Position numbers and translations under genes: made by a program. Positions 34,654 through 42,199 of a stretch of DNA of 64,000 nucleotides are shown one piece after another. The DNA lies in the NCBI RefSeq assembly GCF_030814955.1, contig NZ_JAUSWB010000003.1, positions 248,001 through 312,000 of the forward strand. Reading direction: 5' to 3'. Source of the stretch: Planomicrobium stackebrandtii (GTDB lineage: Bacteria > Bacillota > Bacilli > Bacillales_A > Planococcaceae). Position 1 is the first letter of the stretch, and each line of letters begins with the position of its first letter. The notes under the pieces are model-generated. The model had not been told where the DNA came from. It did not search any database and was given only the letters and a program-made list of their open reading frames with translations.

Positions 34654-35778
34654 ATGCAGGTGAGATCAGCGGTATTACGGGAAATTGGAGCAACAACTCC
34701 TTACGAAGAAAGCCAGCCGATTCACATCGAGACATTGGAGCTGGATTCGCCGGAAAAAGGTGAAGTGTTAATCCAAATAAAAGCAGCGAGCTTATGCCAT
34801 TCTGATTTATCAGTGATGAATGGCAGCCGGCCGCGGCCGTTGCCTATGGCTCTTGGCCACGAGGCAGCGGGTGTAATTATTGAGGTCGGAGAAGGCGTAA
34901 CCGATTTGGAGCCTGGCGATCATATCGCCTGCGTATTTGTTCCGAGCTGTGGCCAATGCGGTCCGTGCCGCGAAGGGCGTCCAGCTTTATGTGAACCGGG
35001 GGCTGCTTCCAATACGGCGGGCACCTTATTGGGTGGGGGAAACCGTCTCCATACAGAAACGGAAATCGTCAACCATCATGTAGGCGTATCGGCTTTTTCG
35101 GAATATGCCGTCGTATCGAGAAATTCAGTCGTTAAAGTGAATAAAGATATTCCTTTCGAAAAAGCGGCCCTCTTTGGTTGCGCTGTCATTACAGGTGTCG
35201 GAGCAGTAGTCAATACAGCAGGCATTAAACTTGGAAGCACAGTTGCAGTTGTGGGTCTTGGCGGGGTTGGGCTAAGTGCTTTACTTGGCGCAATTGCTGC
35301 AGGCGCGAGCCGTATTGTTGCTGTCGATATCAATGAAAATAAATTGAAACAAGCAAAAGAGCTGGGAGCCACGGATGTGTTTAACTCTAAAGACCCGGAT
35401 GTCGTCGAACAGATTCGAAAAGCGACAGGCGGCGGATTGGATTATGCTTTCGAAACCGCTGGCGTTGTTCCGGCGATGGAAGTTGCCTACGCTGTTACTA
35501 AACGTGGAGGGACTACGGTTACGACGGGATTGCCTCATCCGGAACATCAGTTTTCCTTCCCATATTTGTCGTTAACTGCTGAAGAACGGACAATTAAAGG
35601 ATCATACTTGGGCAGCTGTGTGCCAAGCCGTGACATTCCGCGTTACATGAATCTGTTTCAGGAAGATCGCTTGCCTGTTGATAAACTGATCACCGATTTC
35701 ATCACATTGGAGGAAGTCAATAAAGGCTTCGACATTTTGGCAAAAGGCGATTCTTCACGGATCATTATAAAATTTTAA
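34654..35778 (+). CDS. Zinc-dependent alcohol dehydrogenase (class III-like MDR)
   Basis: A 374-residue medium-chain dehydrogenase. The catalytic zinc ligands are Cys in ASLCHSDLS and His/Glu in LGHEAAGVI; the structural zinc lobe is CGQCGPCREGRPALC. The NAD domain has VGLGGVGLSALLGA and the cofactor Asp in IVAVDINENKLK. It converts a primary alcohol to aldehyde or the reverse. It is spaced 27 bases from the aldehyde dehydrogenase gene with its own GGAGATGG ribosome site, so they form an operon. Confidence 0.87.
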   Translation: MQVRSAVLREIGATTPYEESQPIHIETLELDSPEKGEVLIQIKAASLCHSDLSVMNGSRPRPLPMALGHEAAGVIIEVGEGVTDLEPGDHIACVFVPSCGQCGPCREGRPALCEPGAASNTAGTLLGGGNRLHTETEIVNHHVGVSAFSEYAVVSRNSVVKVNKDIPFEKAALFGCAVITGVGAVVNTAGIKLGSTVAVVGLGGVGLSALLGAIAAGASRIVAVDINENKLKQAKELGATDVFNSKDPDVVEQIRKATGGGLDYAFETAGVVPAMEVAYAVTKRGGTTVTTGLPHPEHQFSFPYLSLTAEERTIKGSYLGSCVPSRDIPRYMNLFQEDRLPVDKLITDFITLEEVNKGFDILAKGDSSRIIIKF

Positions 35779-35881
35779 AAGGAAGCTCAAAATAATTCGA
35801 GAATACAGGAGGAGGGATATCAGGTTTTAAAACAACCGCTGCAAAGCCGTTGGGATCAACCAAAAACAAGGAGGATTTGCG

Positions 35882-36382
35882 ATGTCTGCAAATAAAGTTT
35901 CTTCGAAAGTGGATGGCTTGGAACTGATTATGGAAAGGTCTTTTGATGCACCAAGAGATCTGGTATTTTCAATGTTTGTGGAGCGGGAGCATGTTGCGCG
36001 CTGGTGGGGCCCAACCGGATGGGATACGACTGTTTACAAAATGGAAGTCAAACCCGGCGGCATCTGGCATTATTGCATGCGTTCGCCTGAAGGACAGGAA
36101 GCATGGGGGAAGTCGACTTACCGGGAAATTGATCCGCCAAATCGCCTTGTTTATGTGGACGCCTTTTCCGATGAACAGGAAAATGAAGTCGCCGATATGC
36201 CAGTCATGCTGATTACGACGGATTTTGTTGATGATGAGGCTTCCTGCAAGGTGATTTCTACCACGAAGTTCGATTCACAGGAAGAACTGCAGAAAGTAAT
36301 TGATATGCAGGCGGTAGAAGGAATGACCGAAACCTATGACCGCCTGGAGAAGTATTTGACGGAGGTTCAGCAATCAAAATAA
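35882..36382 (+). CDS. SRPBCC/AHSA1-family protein
   Basis: A 166-residue protein of the Aha1-C/CalC type. It begins with the fold signature LIMERSFDAPRDLVFSMF, then EHVARWWGPTGWDTTVYKMEVKPGG and YREIDPPNRLVYVDAF, and ends with a long helix (MTETYDRLEKYLTEV). The family binds small molecules; many members in Gram-positives lie beside VOC-fold genes, as here. The ATG at 35882 follows CAAGGAGG. It is probably cotranscribed with the next gene, 18 bases away. Confidence 0.85.
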   Translation: MSANKVSSKVDGLELIMERSFDAPRDLVFSMFVEREHVARWWGPTGWDTTVYKMEVKPGGIWHYCMRSPEGQEAWGKSTYREIDPPNRLVYVDAFSDEQENEVADMPVMLITTDFVDDEASCKVISTTKFDSQEELQKVIDMQAVEGMTETYDRLEKYLTEVQQSK

Positions 36383-36400
36383 AAACCGGAGAGAAGGGCA

Positions 36401-36844
36401 ATGATGATTACAAAGCTATTTCCTTATTTGAATTTTGACGGCAGCGGACATGAAGCGGCACATTTTTATACGGATGTGCTGGGTGGTGAACTGGTTGGCA
36501 TCATGACCTATGGTGAAGCGCAGGGAGCGGATATGGAAAACATGTCCGAGGAAGTGAAGAATATGGTGATGAATGCGCAGATCGACATGAAAAATGGCGA
36601 TACGCTGATGATTTCTGATGTGCCTCCAGGAATGGGAATGCCAGCTTTTCAAAAAGGCAATAATATGTCAGTCACGGTACTCTTTGATGACATTGAGGAA
36701 GCACGTACCGTTTTTGGCAAATTGCTTGAAGGCGGTACGGTCAGCATGGAGTTGCAGAAAACTTTCTGGAGCCCGCTATACGGCAGCCTGGTCGACAAAT
36801 TTGGAATCGAATGGCAAGTTTCAGTCGAAGATGAAACCGAATAA
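36401..36844 (+). CDS. VOC-fold (PhnB/glyoxalase-like) protein
   Basis: A 147-residue metal-fold protein. It has the PhnB-like opening LFPYLNFDGSGHEAAHFYTDVLGGELV, a middle DTLMISDVPPG, and a closing GSLVDKFGIEWQVSVE. This subfamily is annotated PhnB-like by fold only; it is not evidence of phosphonate breakdown. Two ATGs start it (36401 and 36404); AGAAGGG is upstream. A strong terminator follows at 36847. Confidence 0.82.
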   Translation: MMITKLFPYLNFDGSGHEAAHFYTDVLGGELVGIMTYGEAQGADMENMSEEVKNMVMNAQIDMKNGDTLMISDVPPGMGMPAFQKGNNMSVTVLFDDIEEARTVFGKLLEGGTVSMELQKTFWSPLYGSLVDKFGIEWQVSVEDETE

Positions 36845-36846
36845 GC

Positions 36847-36892
36847 TATTGGAAAACCGTGATCCCCAAATGAGGATCACGGTTTTCCAATA
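36847..36892 (+). terminator. Terminator after the VOC-fold gene
   Basis: A 19-bp perfect stem (TATTGGAAAACCGTGATCC and its complement, 36874-36892) with an 8-base loop. Confidence 0.85.
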
Positions 36893-36896
36893 GGCC

Positions 36897-36922
36897 GTTA
36901 GATTTTTCCTGATAGAGGGTAT
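36897..36922 (+). promoter_or_regulatory. Candidate SigB-type promoter of the PPK2 gene
   Basis: GTTAGA (36897-36902), a 14-base spacer and GGGTAT (36917-36922), close to the SigB consensus GTTTAA-N14-GGGTAT and about 55 bases before the ATG. Confidence 0.4.
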
Positions 36923-36976
36923 AGTAGGAGGTAAGCCAATCAACTCACCGTATGAAAAGCAAAAAGGAGGATGATT

Positions 36977-37840
36977 ATGAATATCGATAAATATTTAGTC
37001 AATAAAGATGAAAAAATAAAACTCGCCGATTATCCAACAACTGATGGAGATAAATTCAGTGAACAAGAGCTTAAAGAAAAGCTGATTCCAGAAAGTGTCA
37101 AGAAACTGAAAGAACTTCACATGAAGCTTCATGCCCAGGAAGAAAAAGGGATTGTTGTGGTGCTTCAAGCAATGGATGCCGCAGGGAAAGATGAAGCCAT
37201 TACATATATCTTTTCGAATTTGACAGCACAGGGAATAAAGACAACTTCGTTTAAAAAACCGTCCGAAAATGAACTTGCCCACGACTACTTGTGGCGATTC
37301 CGGGAAGCGATGCCAGCAAGAGGGCAGATCGGGATATTGAACCGCTCTTATTACGAAGAAGTAATTGCGCCGAGAGTCCATGATTTGCTTGAGGAGACAC
37401 CTCTGCCAGACGAGCTGATCGACGAGAATATCTGGAATTTGCGCTACCGCCAAATCAATGATTTTGAGCGTTATATGGTGGAAAATGGCTTTCCAGTTGT
37501 TAAGTTCTTTTTCAACATGTCTTATGAAGAACAAAGAGAACGCTTACTTGAGCGTATGAAAAACCCGGATAAAAACTGGGAGTTTTCATTTAGCGATGTA
37601 AAAGAACGCGAGCATTGGGACGGATATCAGGAAATTTTCGAAGATATGTTGAGCAAAACGTCAACAGAGTACGCGCCCTGGTATGCACTTCCAGCTGACG
37701 ATGAATGGTTCACACGCTATATTGTTTCGGAAGTGATGGTTAAGGCACTGGAGCAGATTGATCCGCAATACCCGGAAATTACAGGGGAAGAAAAAGAAGA
37801 GTTGGAAAAAGCCATTCGCAAATTGGAAAAAGAAGAATAG
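36977..37840 (+). CDS. Polyphosphate kinase 2 family protein
   Basis: A 287-residue cytosolic PPK2. It has the Walker A-like loop VVLQAMDAAGKDEAITYIF (about 57-75), the lid region RFREAMPARGQIGILNRSYYEEV, and a KFFFNMSYEEQRERLLERMKNP strand-helix segment. PPK2 enzymes phosphorylate nucleoside mono- or diphosphates with polyphosphate or run the reverse. The single-domain length fits the class with one PPK2 unit. The start at 36977 is six bases after AAAGGAGG; the ATG at 36971 abuts the ribosome site. A SigB-like promoter lies upstream. Confidence 0.87.
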   Translation: MNIDKYLVNKDEKIKLADYPTTDGDKFSEQELKEKLIPESVKKLKELHMKLHAQEEKGIVVVLQAMDAAGKDEAITYIFSNLTAQGIKTTSFKKPSENELAHDYLWRFREAMPARGQIGILNRSYYEEVIAPRVHDLLEETPLPDELIDENIWNLRYRQINDFERYMVENGFPVVKFFFNMSYEEQRERLLERMKNPDKNWEFSFSDVKEREHWDGYQEIFEDMLSKTSTEYAPWYALPADDEWFTRYIVSEVMVKALEQIDPQYPEITGEEKEELEKAIRKLEKEE

Positions 37841-37846
37841 AGATAA

Positions 37847-37883
37847 AGGGATTCGGGATAGCATTATTCCGGCTCCCTTTTTT
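37847..37883 (+). terminator. Possible terminator after the PPK2 gene
   Basis: An imperfect stem GGGATTCGG/CCGGCTCCC followed by six T. Confidence 0.5.
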
Positions 37884-37919
37884 AGTGAGCGAAAAGACGG
37901 CGAATAAAAGAAGAAAGGC

Positions 37920-37949
37920 TTGCTTTTTAGTCCTTGAATCCCCTATAAT
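37920..37949 (+). promoter_or_regulatory. Promoter upstream of the YitT-type gene
   Basis: TTGCTT (37920-37925), an 18-base spacer and a perfect TATAAT (37944-37949). Transcription would begin near 37956, leaving a leader of about 170 bases before the YitT ATG. Confidence 0.6.
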
Positions 37950-38042
37950 ATGAGCTATTGGTTCACTATAAAAAGAACAATTTATTCGTTTTTTCGTAGT
38001 TTTTATTGAAAAGTAAAAGATTACATGATAATAAATGCTCTT

Positions 38043-38073
38043 AAGGTGACGTGCAGATGCACGGCCTTTTTTT
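38043..38073 (+). terminator. Terminator-like hairpin inside the YitT leader
   Basis: AAGG and CGTGC pair with GCACG and CCTT around an AGAT tetraloop, followed by seven T. It lies between the good promoter at 37920-37949 and the ribosome site, so it is either an attenuator or the end of a short RNA of about 120 nucleotides. Confidence 0.5.
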
Positions 38074-38127
38074 GTGTGCTGAACAAAATAGATTATGTAA
38101 GGGAAGCCTTAAGATTGGAGTTTTGTT

Positions 38128-38973
38128 ATGAATAAATGGTCAAGATTATTGCTGGTTTTTGTTTCTTCAATTGTTCTTGGGTTTGCGTTTAATATGTTTT
38201 TATTGCCCCATGAGGTACTGGCGGGCGGAGTAACCGGCATTGCAATGATGCTGGGATTGGTAACACCTTTGAATGCGGGGCTTTGGATGATCCTTTTGAA
38301 CATTCCGATTCTTGTTCTCGGCTGGATGAAGCTGGGCAAGACCTTCATTGCCAATAGCCTGTTTTCTGTTGTGGTTACATCAATTTCAATGTTGTATATT
38401 CCGGTTGTGAAATTGACAGAAGATGCACTATTGTCTTCGGTTTTTGGCGGGGTGATTTCAGGAGCCGCCATCGGAATTATTATTCGCTATTACAGTTCGA
38501 CTGGCGGATTTGACGTCATTGGCCTGTTGCTTTCCATGAAACGGGATATTCCCCTGGGAGCGCTCGTTTTTGTGCTCAACAGCGCAGTCGTTTTCGTTTC
38601 AGGTTTTATCTTTTCGTGGGAACTGGCGATGTACACGATGGCTTCCATCTACATCAGTGGTCTGGTGATTGACCGAGTCCATACGCGCCATATTAAACTG
38701 AGCTTGATGGTGGTGACCAATCAAGGCGATGCTGTTAAAAAAGAATTGCTTGATAATCTTTACCGCGGCATTACGGTAGTCGATGGCGAAGGGGCTTATT
38801 CAGCAGCTAAAGTGAAAGTTCTTTATAGCGTCATTAGCCGCCACGAGCTGGCATTTGTTCGGCCGTTGATTAAAAATATCGATCCAAAGGCATTCGTCAG
38901 CATCAGCGAAACGATGGAAGTCATGGGGAATTTCAGAAAAGACGATAACTTTATGAAAAATCCAATACTGTGA
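38128..38973 (+). CDS. YitT family membrane protein (DUF161/DUF2179)
   Basis: A 281-residue protein with five or six N-terminal membrane helices (about 8-190). They include the family pattern VLAGGVTGIAMMLGLVTPLNAGLW and STGGFDVIGLLLSMKRDIPLG. A cytosolic DUF2179 domain follows (about 200-275; GITVVDGEGAYSAAKVKVLYSVI). Bacillales carry several paralogues of unknown transport role. The start ATG at 38128 follows TTGGAG. A hairpin in the leader hints at transcript-level control. Confidence 0.86.
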   Translation: MNKWSRLLLVFVSSIVLGFAFNMFLLPHEVLAGGVTGIAMMLGLVTPLNAGLWMILLNIPILVLGWMKLGKTFIANSLFSVVVTSISMLYIPVVKLTEDALLSSVFGGVISGAAIGIIIRYYSSTGGFDVIGLLLSMKRDIPLGALVFVLNSAVVFVSGFIFSWELAMYTMASIYISGLVIDRVHTRHIKLSLMVVTNQGDAVKKELLDNLYRGITVVDGEGAYSAAKVKVLYSVISRHELAFVRPLIKNIDPKAFVSISETMEVMGNFRKDDNFMKNPIL

Positions 38974-39005
38974 AAAAAACTCTCCATTTTTGGAGAGTTT
39001 TTTTT
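38973..39005. terminator. Terminator between the YitT-type and EAL genes
   Basis: A 10-bp stem AAACTCTCCA/TGGAGAGTTT, TTTT loop and T tract, between convergent genes. Confidence 0.85.
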
Positions 39006-39023
39006 AGGCTGCTCATTTATCGA

Positions 39024-40241
39024 CTACTGAAACAGCAGGTAATCCTTTTCAGAAATAAACTCGTTGCTGAGGTCGATAAACAAATAACAGTCTTCGGACA
39101 AAGGATAGCTGAATGTGCGAATCATCTCGCCTGTTTCAATATCTGAATAGATGTCTGATAAAATCCCTTTATGCCGAGTCTTCATCTGCATTGTATTTTC
39201 AAGGAAGTATGGCCGAAAAGCCCAATGTGAGCCAATTTGATCCGGTTCTAAAGCCCAGTTGCTGCCGTGTTTCCTAAAGTTGGACGACACTTGCCGGCCA
39301 TCACTGTTGCAAATGTACAGGCGGAAACTTTCGTCTTTAAAAGGATCAGCCACAGCTTCGATAAAATGGTCTGCAGTCTGGGGACCGTTCCATTTGGGCA
39401 GGAGCTTTTTTACTTTTTCTTCCTGGGTATGGGTAAAAGCGTAGCGGCTTTCCACCATCAATTTTTCTTGCTGGACAAACGCATCAATCTTTTCTCCCAC
39501 ATCGATCGGGATAGAGCCATTTACTGGAAGTTCAAAATTCGGTTTTGCCAAGTAAAAGCCCTGGTAATAATGTCCGCCATGTTTCCAGGCAAAATATAGT
39601 TGGTAATTGTCTTCGATGTTTTCATAGGAAAGTTTAGCGCCAATACGCCGCGCCAGCACAGAAAGGGTTTGGATAACATCCTGGAATACTTCCGGATTGG
39701 AATTCCGTACAAAAGTGGTATCAATTTTTAAAATATGGGGACGGAGCTGGCGAATCCGGTCGATATTGGAGCTTTTTGCTCCTACGTGATCGACAGCAAT
39801 CTGAATGCCATACGTCTTATAGTAGATCAAAAGATGTTCCAGCACTTCAAAGTCTTCATCAAAATCATGTTCGGTAATTTCCAAAACAATCCGATTCATG
39901 GAGAAGCCTTTTTCTGCGTATACTTTTAAAGATTCCAGAAAATCTTCTCCGCTGTTGATCAGCAATTGCTTGGCATTTCGATTGATGAACAGCAGTCCGT
40001 CATTCCCGGAATCGAGCATTTGGCTGATAGCCAGTTTCAGTAAATGCTGATCGACTTCAACTTTGTACTCATCGGGCACATCACTGTTATGAAAAAAGTC
40101 GCCAAGGCTGATCCAAGTGCCTTCAAACTGGAATCTCCCGAGAACTTCATAACCGATAACATTGTGCTTGACCGCGCTAATGATCGGCTGGAAAGCAGGC
40201 TTGACCTTATGTAAGTTTTCAAGAATATCTAATGGATCCAT
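39024..40241 (-). CDS. EAL-domain c-di-GMP-binding protein, YkuI-like
   Basis: A 405-residue protein with the two-domain plan of Bacillus YkuI. An EAL domain spans about 1-245 and a PAS-like YkuI_C domain about 255-405. The EAL triad appears as GYEVLGRF (31-38), the metal Glu in VLEITEHDF and the Lys in HILKIDTTFV are kept. The central pair that is normally Asp-Asp reads Asp-His (IAVDHVGAKSS), and FINRNAKQLL replaces the usual FINL form. It therefore probably binds c-di-GMP as a receptor rather than hydrolysing it quickly. The ATG at 40241 follows AAAGGAG. Confidence 0.85.
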   Translation of the reverse strand: MDPLDILENLHKVKPAFQPIISAVKHNVIGYEVLGRFQFEGTWISLGDFFHNSDVPDEYKVEVDQHLLKLAISQMLDSGNDGLLFINRNAKQLLINSGEDFLESLKVYAEKGFSMNRIVLEITEHDFDEDFEVLEHLLIYYKTYGIQIAVDHVGAKSSNIDRIRQLRPHILKIDTTFVRNSNPEVFQDVIQTLSVLARRIGAKLSYENIEDNYQLYFAWKHGGHYYQGFYLAKPNFELPVNGSIPIDVGEKIDAFVQQEKLMVESRYAFTHTQEEKVKKLLPKWNGPQTADHFIEAVADPFKDESFRLYICNSDGRQVSSNFRKHGSNWALEPDQIGSHWAFRPYFLENTMQMKTRHKGILSDIYSDIETGEMIRTFSYPLSEDCYLFIDLSNEFISEKDYLLFQ

Positions 40242-40286
40242 AGCGTGTGCTCCTTTGCTGCTAAACTTTGATAAGCCGTGTACAGC

Positions 40287-40664
40287 TTACATAATCATAA
40301 AGAAGTAAATGATGACCATAATAATCATGACGGCAAGCATCGAAGATATCAGCGTGATGTGCATATTCGATGGCGTGAATGTTTCATTGATGATTTGCTG
40401 GCGCTTGGTTTTGTAGTTTTGGGTTGCTGAAAAAATAACAGCGAGGCCAAAAATACAGGCAAAAATGCCGAGTGCAACCGTGAAGACATCAACGAAAGGA
40501 TTGCGTGTGACACCCATTGTAAAATGCAGGCTGGTTGCTAAAAAACCGACCCCGACAATCGAAATGACGGTGCGGATCCAAGCCAGGTAAGTGCGCTCAT
40601 TGGCGAGATGCTGCTGTGTATAGATCAGTTGATTTTTTTCTTTGCGATAAGTCTGCCGTGACAT
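40287..40664 (-). CDS. DUF202 (YidH-like) membrane protein
   Basis: A 125-residue protein with three membrane helices. The DUF202 signature QQHLANERTYLAWIRTVISIVGVG (split here by helix boundaries near 17-40) is plain, followed by helices near 55-78 and 100-123. The function of DUF202 is unknown in bacteria; fused versions occur with SPX/VTC domains. The ATG at 40664 follows GGGAGGAGAG. Confidence 0.85.
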   Translation of the reverse strand: MSRQTYRKEKNQLIYTQQHLANERTYLAWIRTVISIVGVGFLATSLHFTMGVTRNPFVDVFTVALGIFACIFGLAVIFSATQNYKTKRQQIINETFTPSNMHITLISSMLAVMIIMVIIYFFMIM

Positions 40665-40852
40665 TTCTATTCTCTCCTCCCAGCAATTAGTGGTTCTGGA
40701 ATTTTCACAATCTGGAATCGAGAAAAACCTTAGGGTATTCCCAGTATAAATGATTCAGGAATAAAAAGGAATTTAGGGAAATTGGACAGGCAACTTGTTG
40801 AAATGAAAGGCGGCCAAAATCTAAAGTTTTAAACAAAGGTTTCTGAAAGATC

Positions 40853-40889
40853 AAAAGACACAGCTCTCAGGCATGAGCATGTGTCTTTT
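40853..40889 (-). terminator. Terminator after the DUF4097 gene
   Basis: A 10-bp stem AAAAGACACA/TGTGTCTTTT with inner GCTC/GAGC pairing. Confidence 0.8.
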
Positions 40890-40906
40890 GCCTATTAAAA
40901 GCTGCA

Positions 40907-41752
40907 TCATTCCACAAGGATATTGCCGTTTTCTGAACTTGCTTTGATCAAAGGGAATTCATCCTCCAATTTGATCATTTCAGAACTATCGCCAAAAATA
41001 TCGATCTGGCCATTTATTGCGGTGGATTCGAAACTGCCTTGAGCCGGCTTGTTTTCGGTTTGAATGGTAATGTCCCCATTGCTTGTTTTAAATTCTATGG
41101 GATAAACCAAGTCGCTTGTCAGCAGGTCGATGCTACCGTTTGAAGTATCGGCTGTCAGTTTTACATAGGCATTTATATTTTTTAGATGAATGTTCCCATT
41201 TGAGGATACAGCATCGACGCCTTGGGCTTCTACACCATTCAAGCTGACTTGGCCATTTGCTGTCTCGACAGAAGCGAACTTCGCATAAACATTCTCCAGC
41301 CCAATCTCGCCGTTTGCAGTATACGCCGACAAGTCGTAGGCTTCGACAGTAGAGAAGTCTAGATCCCCATTATCAGAATGAACTTTAAGATTTCTGGAAT
41401 TGCTTTTTGGAACGTGGATGGTCAAGACGGCTGGGTCCAGTGAACTGAAATTGAAAAAACTTGAACTGCTGATGACTTCAATTGTGAGCTGTGTGTCTTG
41501 GAGTGTAGTCAAAAGCTGATGTTTCCCATTGTTTCCGTCCAGTTCGACTTTAGTTTTTTCGTTTTGGGAAGACAGCAATGTCACATCCGCATGTTCTGCA
41601 GAAACGTGGATGTCCCGAATTTCTTCTTCAAAAAGAGCCTCTTCCAAACTGCCGCTGACAGCAGGAAAGATAGTGAACAAAAAGGTGATAGCTCCAATGG
41701 CTAAGAGTGAAAATAGAACAAACAACAGAATGCTCCTTCCAGATTTCCTCAT
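40907..41752 (-). CDS. Membrane-anchored DUF4097 beta-helix protein
   Basis: A 281-residue protein. One N-terminal membrane helix (about 8-30) is followed by an extracellular right-handed beta-repeat domain. Its repeating unit ends in (S/T)xNGxI or similar: SDNGDLDF, TANGEIGL, TANGQVSL, SSNGNIHL, TSNGSIDL, TSNGDITI, SENGNILV. DUF4097 proteins are linked to envelope stress systems (LiaG-like). No LiaFSR genes are adjacent. The start at 41752 has only a modest GGGAG upstream; the frame runs further 5' to 41839. Confidence 0.8.
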   Translation of the reverse strand: MRKSGRSILLFVLFSLLAIGAITFLFTIFPAVSGSLEEALFEEEIRDIHVSAEHADVTLLSSQNEKTKVELDGNNGKHQLLTTLQDTQLTIEVISSSSFFNFSSLDPAVLTIHVPKSNSRNLKVHSDNGDLDFSTVEAYDLSAYTANGEIGLENVYAKFASVETANGQVSLNGVEAQGVDAVSSNGNIHLKNINAYVKLTADTSNGSIDLLTSDLVYPIEFKTSNGDITIQTENKPAQGSFESTAINGQIDIFGDSSEMIKLEDEFPLIKASSENGNILVE

Positions 41753-42199
41753 TAGCTTTCGCTCCCATATTTGGATTTGATGGCTGATTATGTATGGATT
41801 TTTTTCGTTCAGTATAATCCGATGTTGTAATAAAATCAATAAATTATTAGCGTTATCAATAAAATATAATTCTTCAAATTACCTAAATATATGTCAGACT
41901 AATAAACTTTCATTGTCGACAACTTGCATGTGAGCAACCAGCAAGCTATTGAAAAAACATGAACGTTTATTTTAGAAAGTATTTCTATCGGCTACGGCGC
42001 TTTGTCCGCTCTGGGCGGGAGTCGTGCCCAGAGCGGACAAAGCGGTTTATATAATGATGGTTCTTAAATTCAACTTATATAGCCTATCTTTTAAAACTAC
42101 AGTACAGTGTTGTGCAGGGGTAAGAACAATATTGGGACTGAGAAAAGATGTATTTCAGCAAATACATAGACTATTGTAAAGGTAAGGGAGGATCAAAGG
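41753..42199. other. Long intergenic region with a 19-bp perfect hairpin
   Basis: A 447-base gap between the divergent DUF4097 gene and the PTS regulator gene. It is AT-rich except for the hairpin at 41998-42044. A TATAAT lies at 42050-42055, just after the hairpin. No gene is supported. Confidence 0.5.
41998..42044. repeat. Perfect 19-bp inverted repeat
   Basis: Arms CGCTTTGTCCGCTCTGGGC (41998-42016) and its exact complement (42026-42044) surround a 9-base loop. The stem is GC-rich in AT-rich surroundings, has no T tract on the plus side and only a weak one on the minus side. It could be a terminator for an antisense transcript, a processing site or a small mobile relic. Confidence 0.7.

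Noticed and set aside
36401..36844. The PhnB-like gene as evidence of phosphonate catabolism
   Set aside because: PhnB here names a VOC fold only; no C-P lyase or phosphonatase gene is present.
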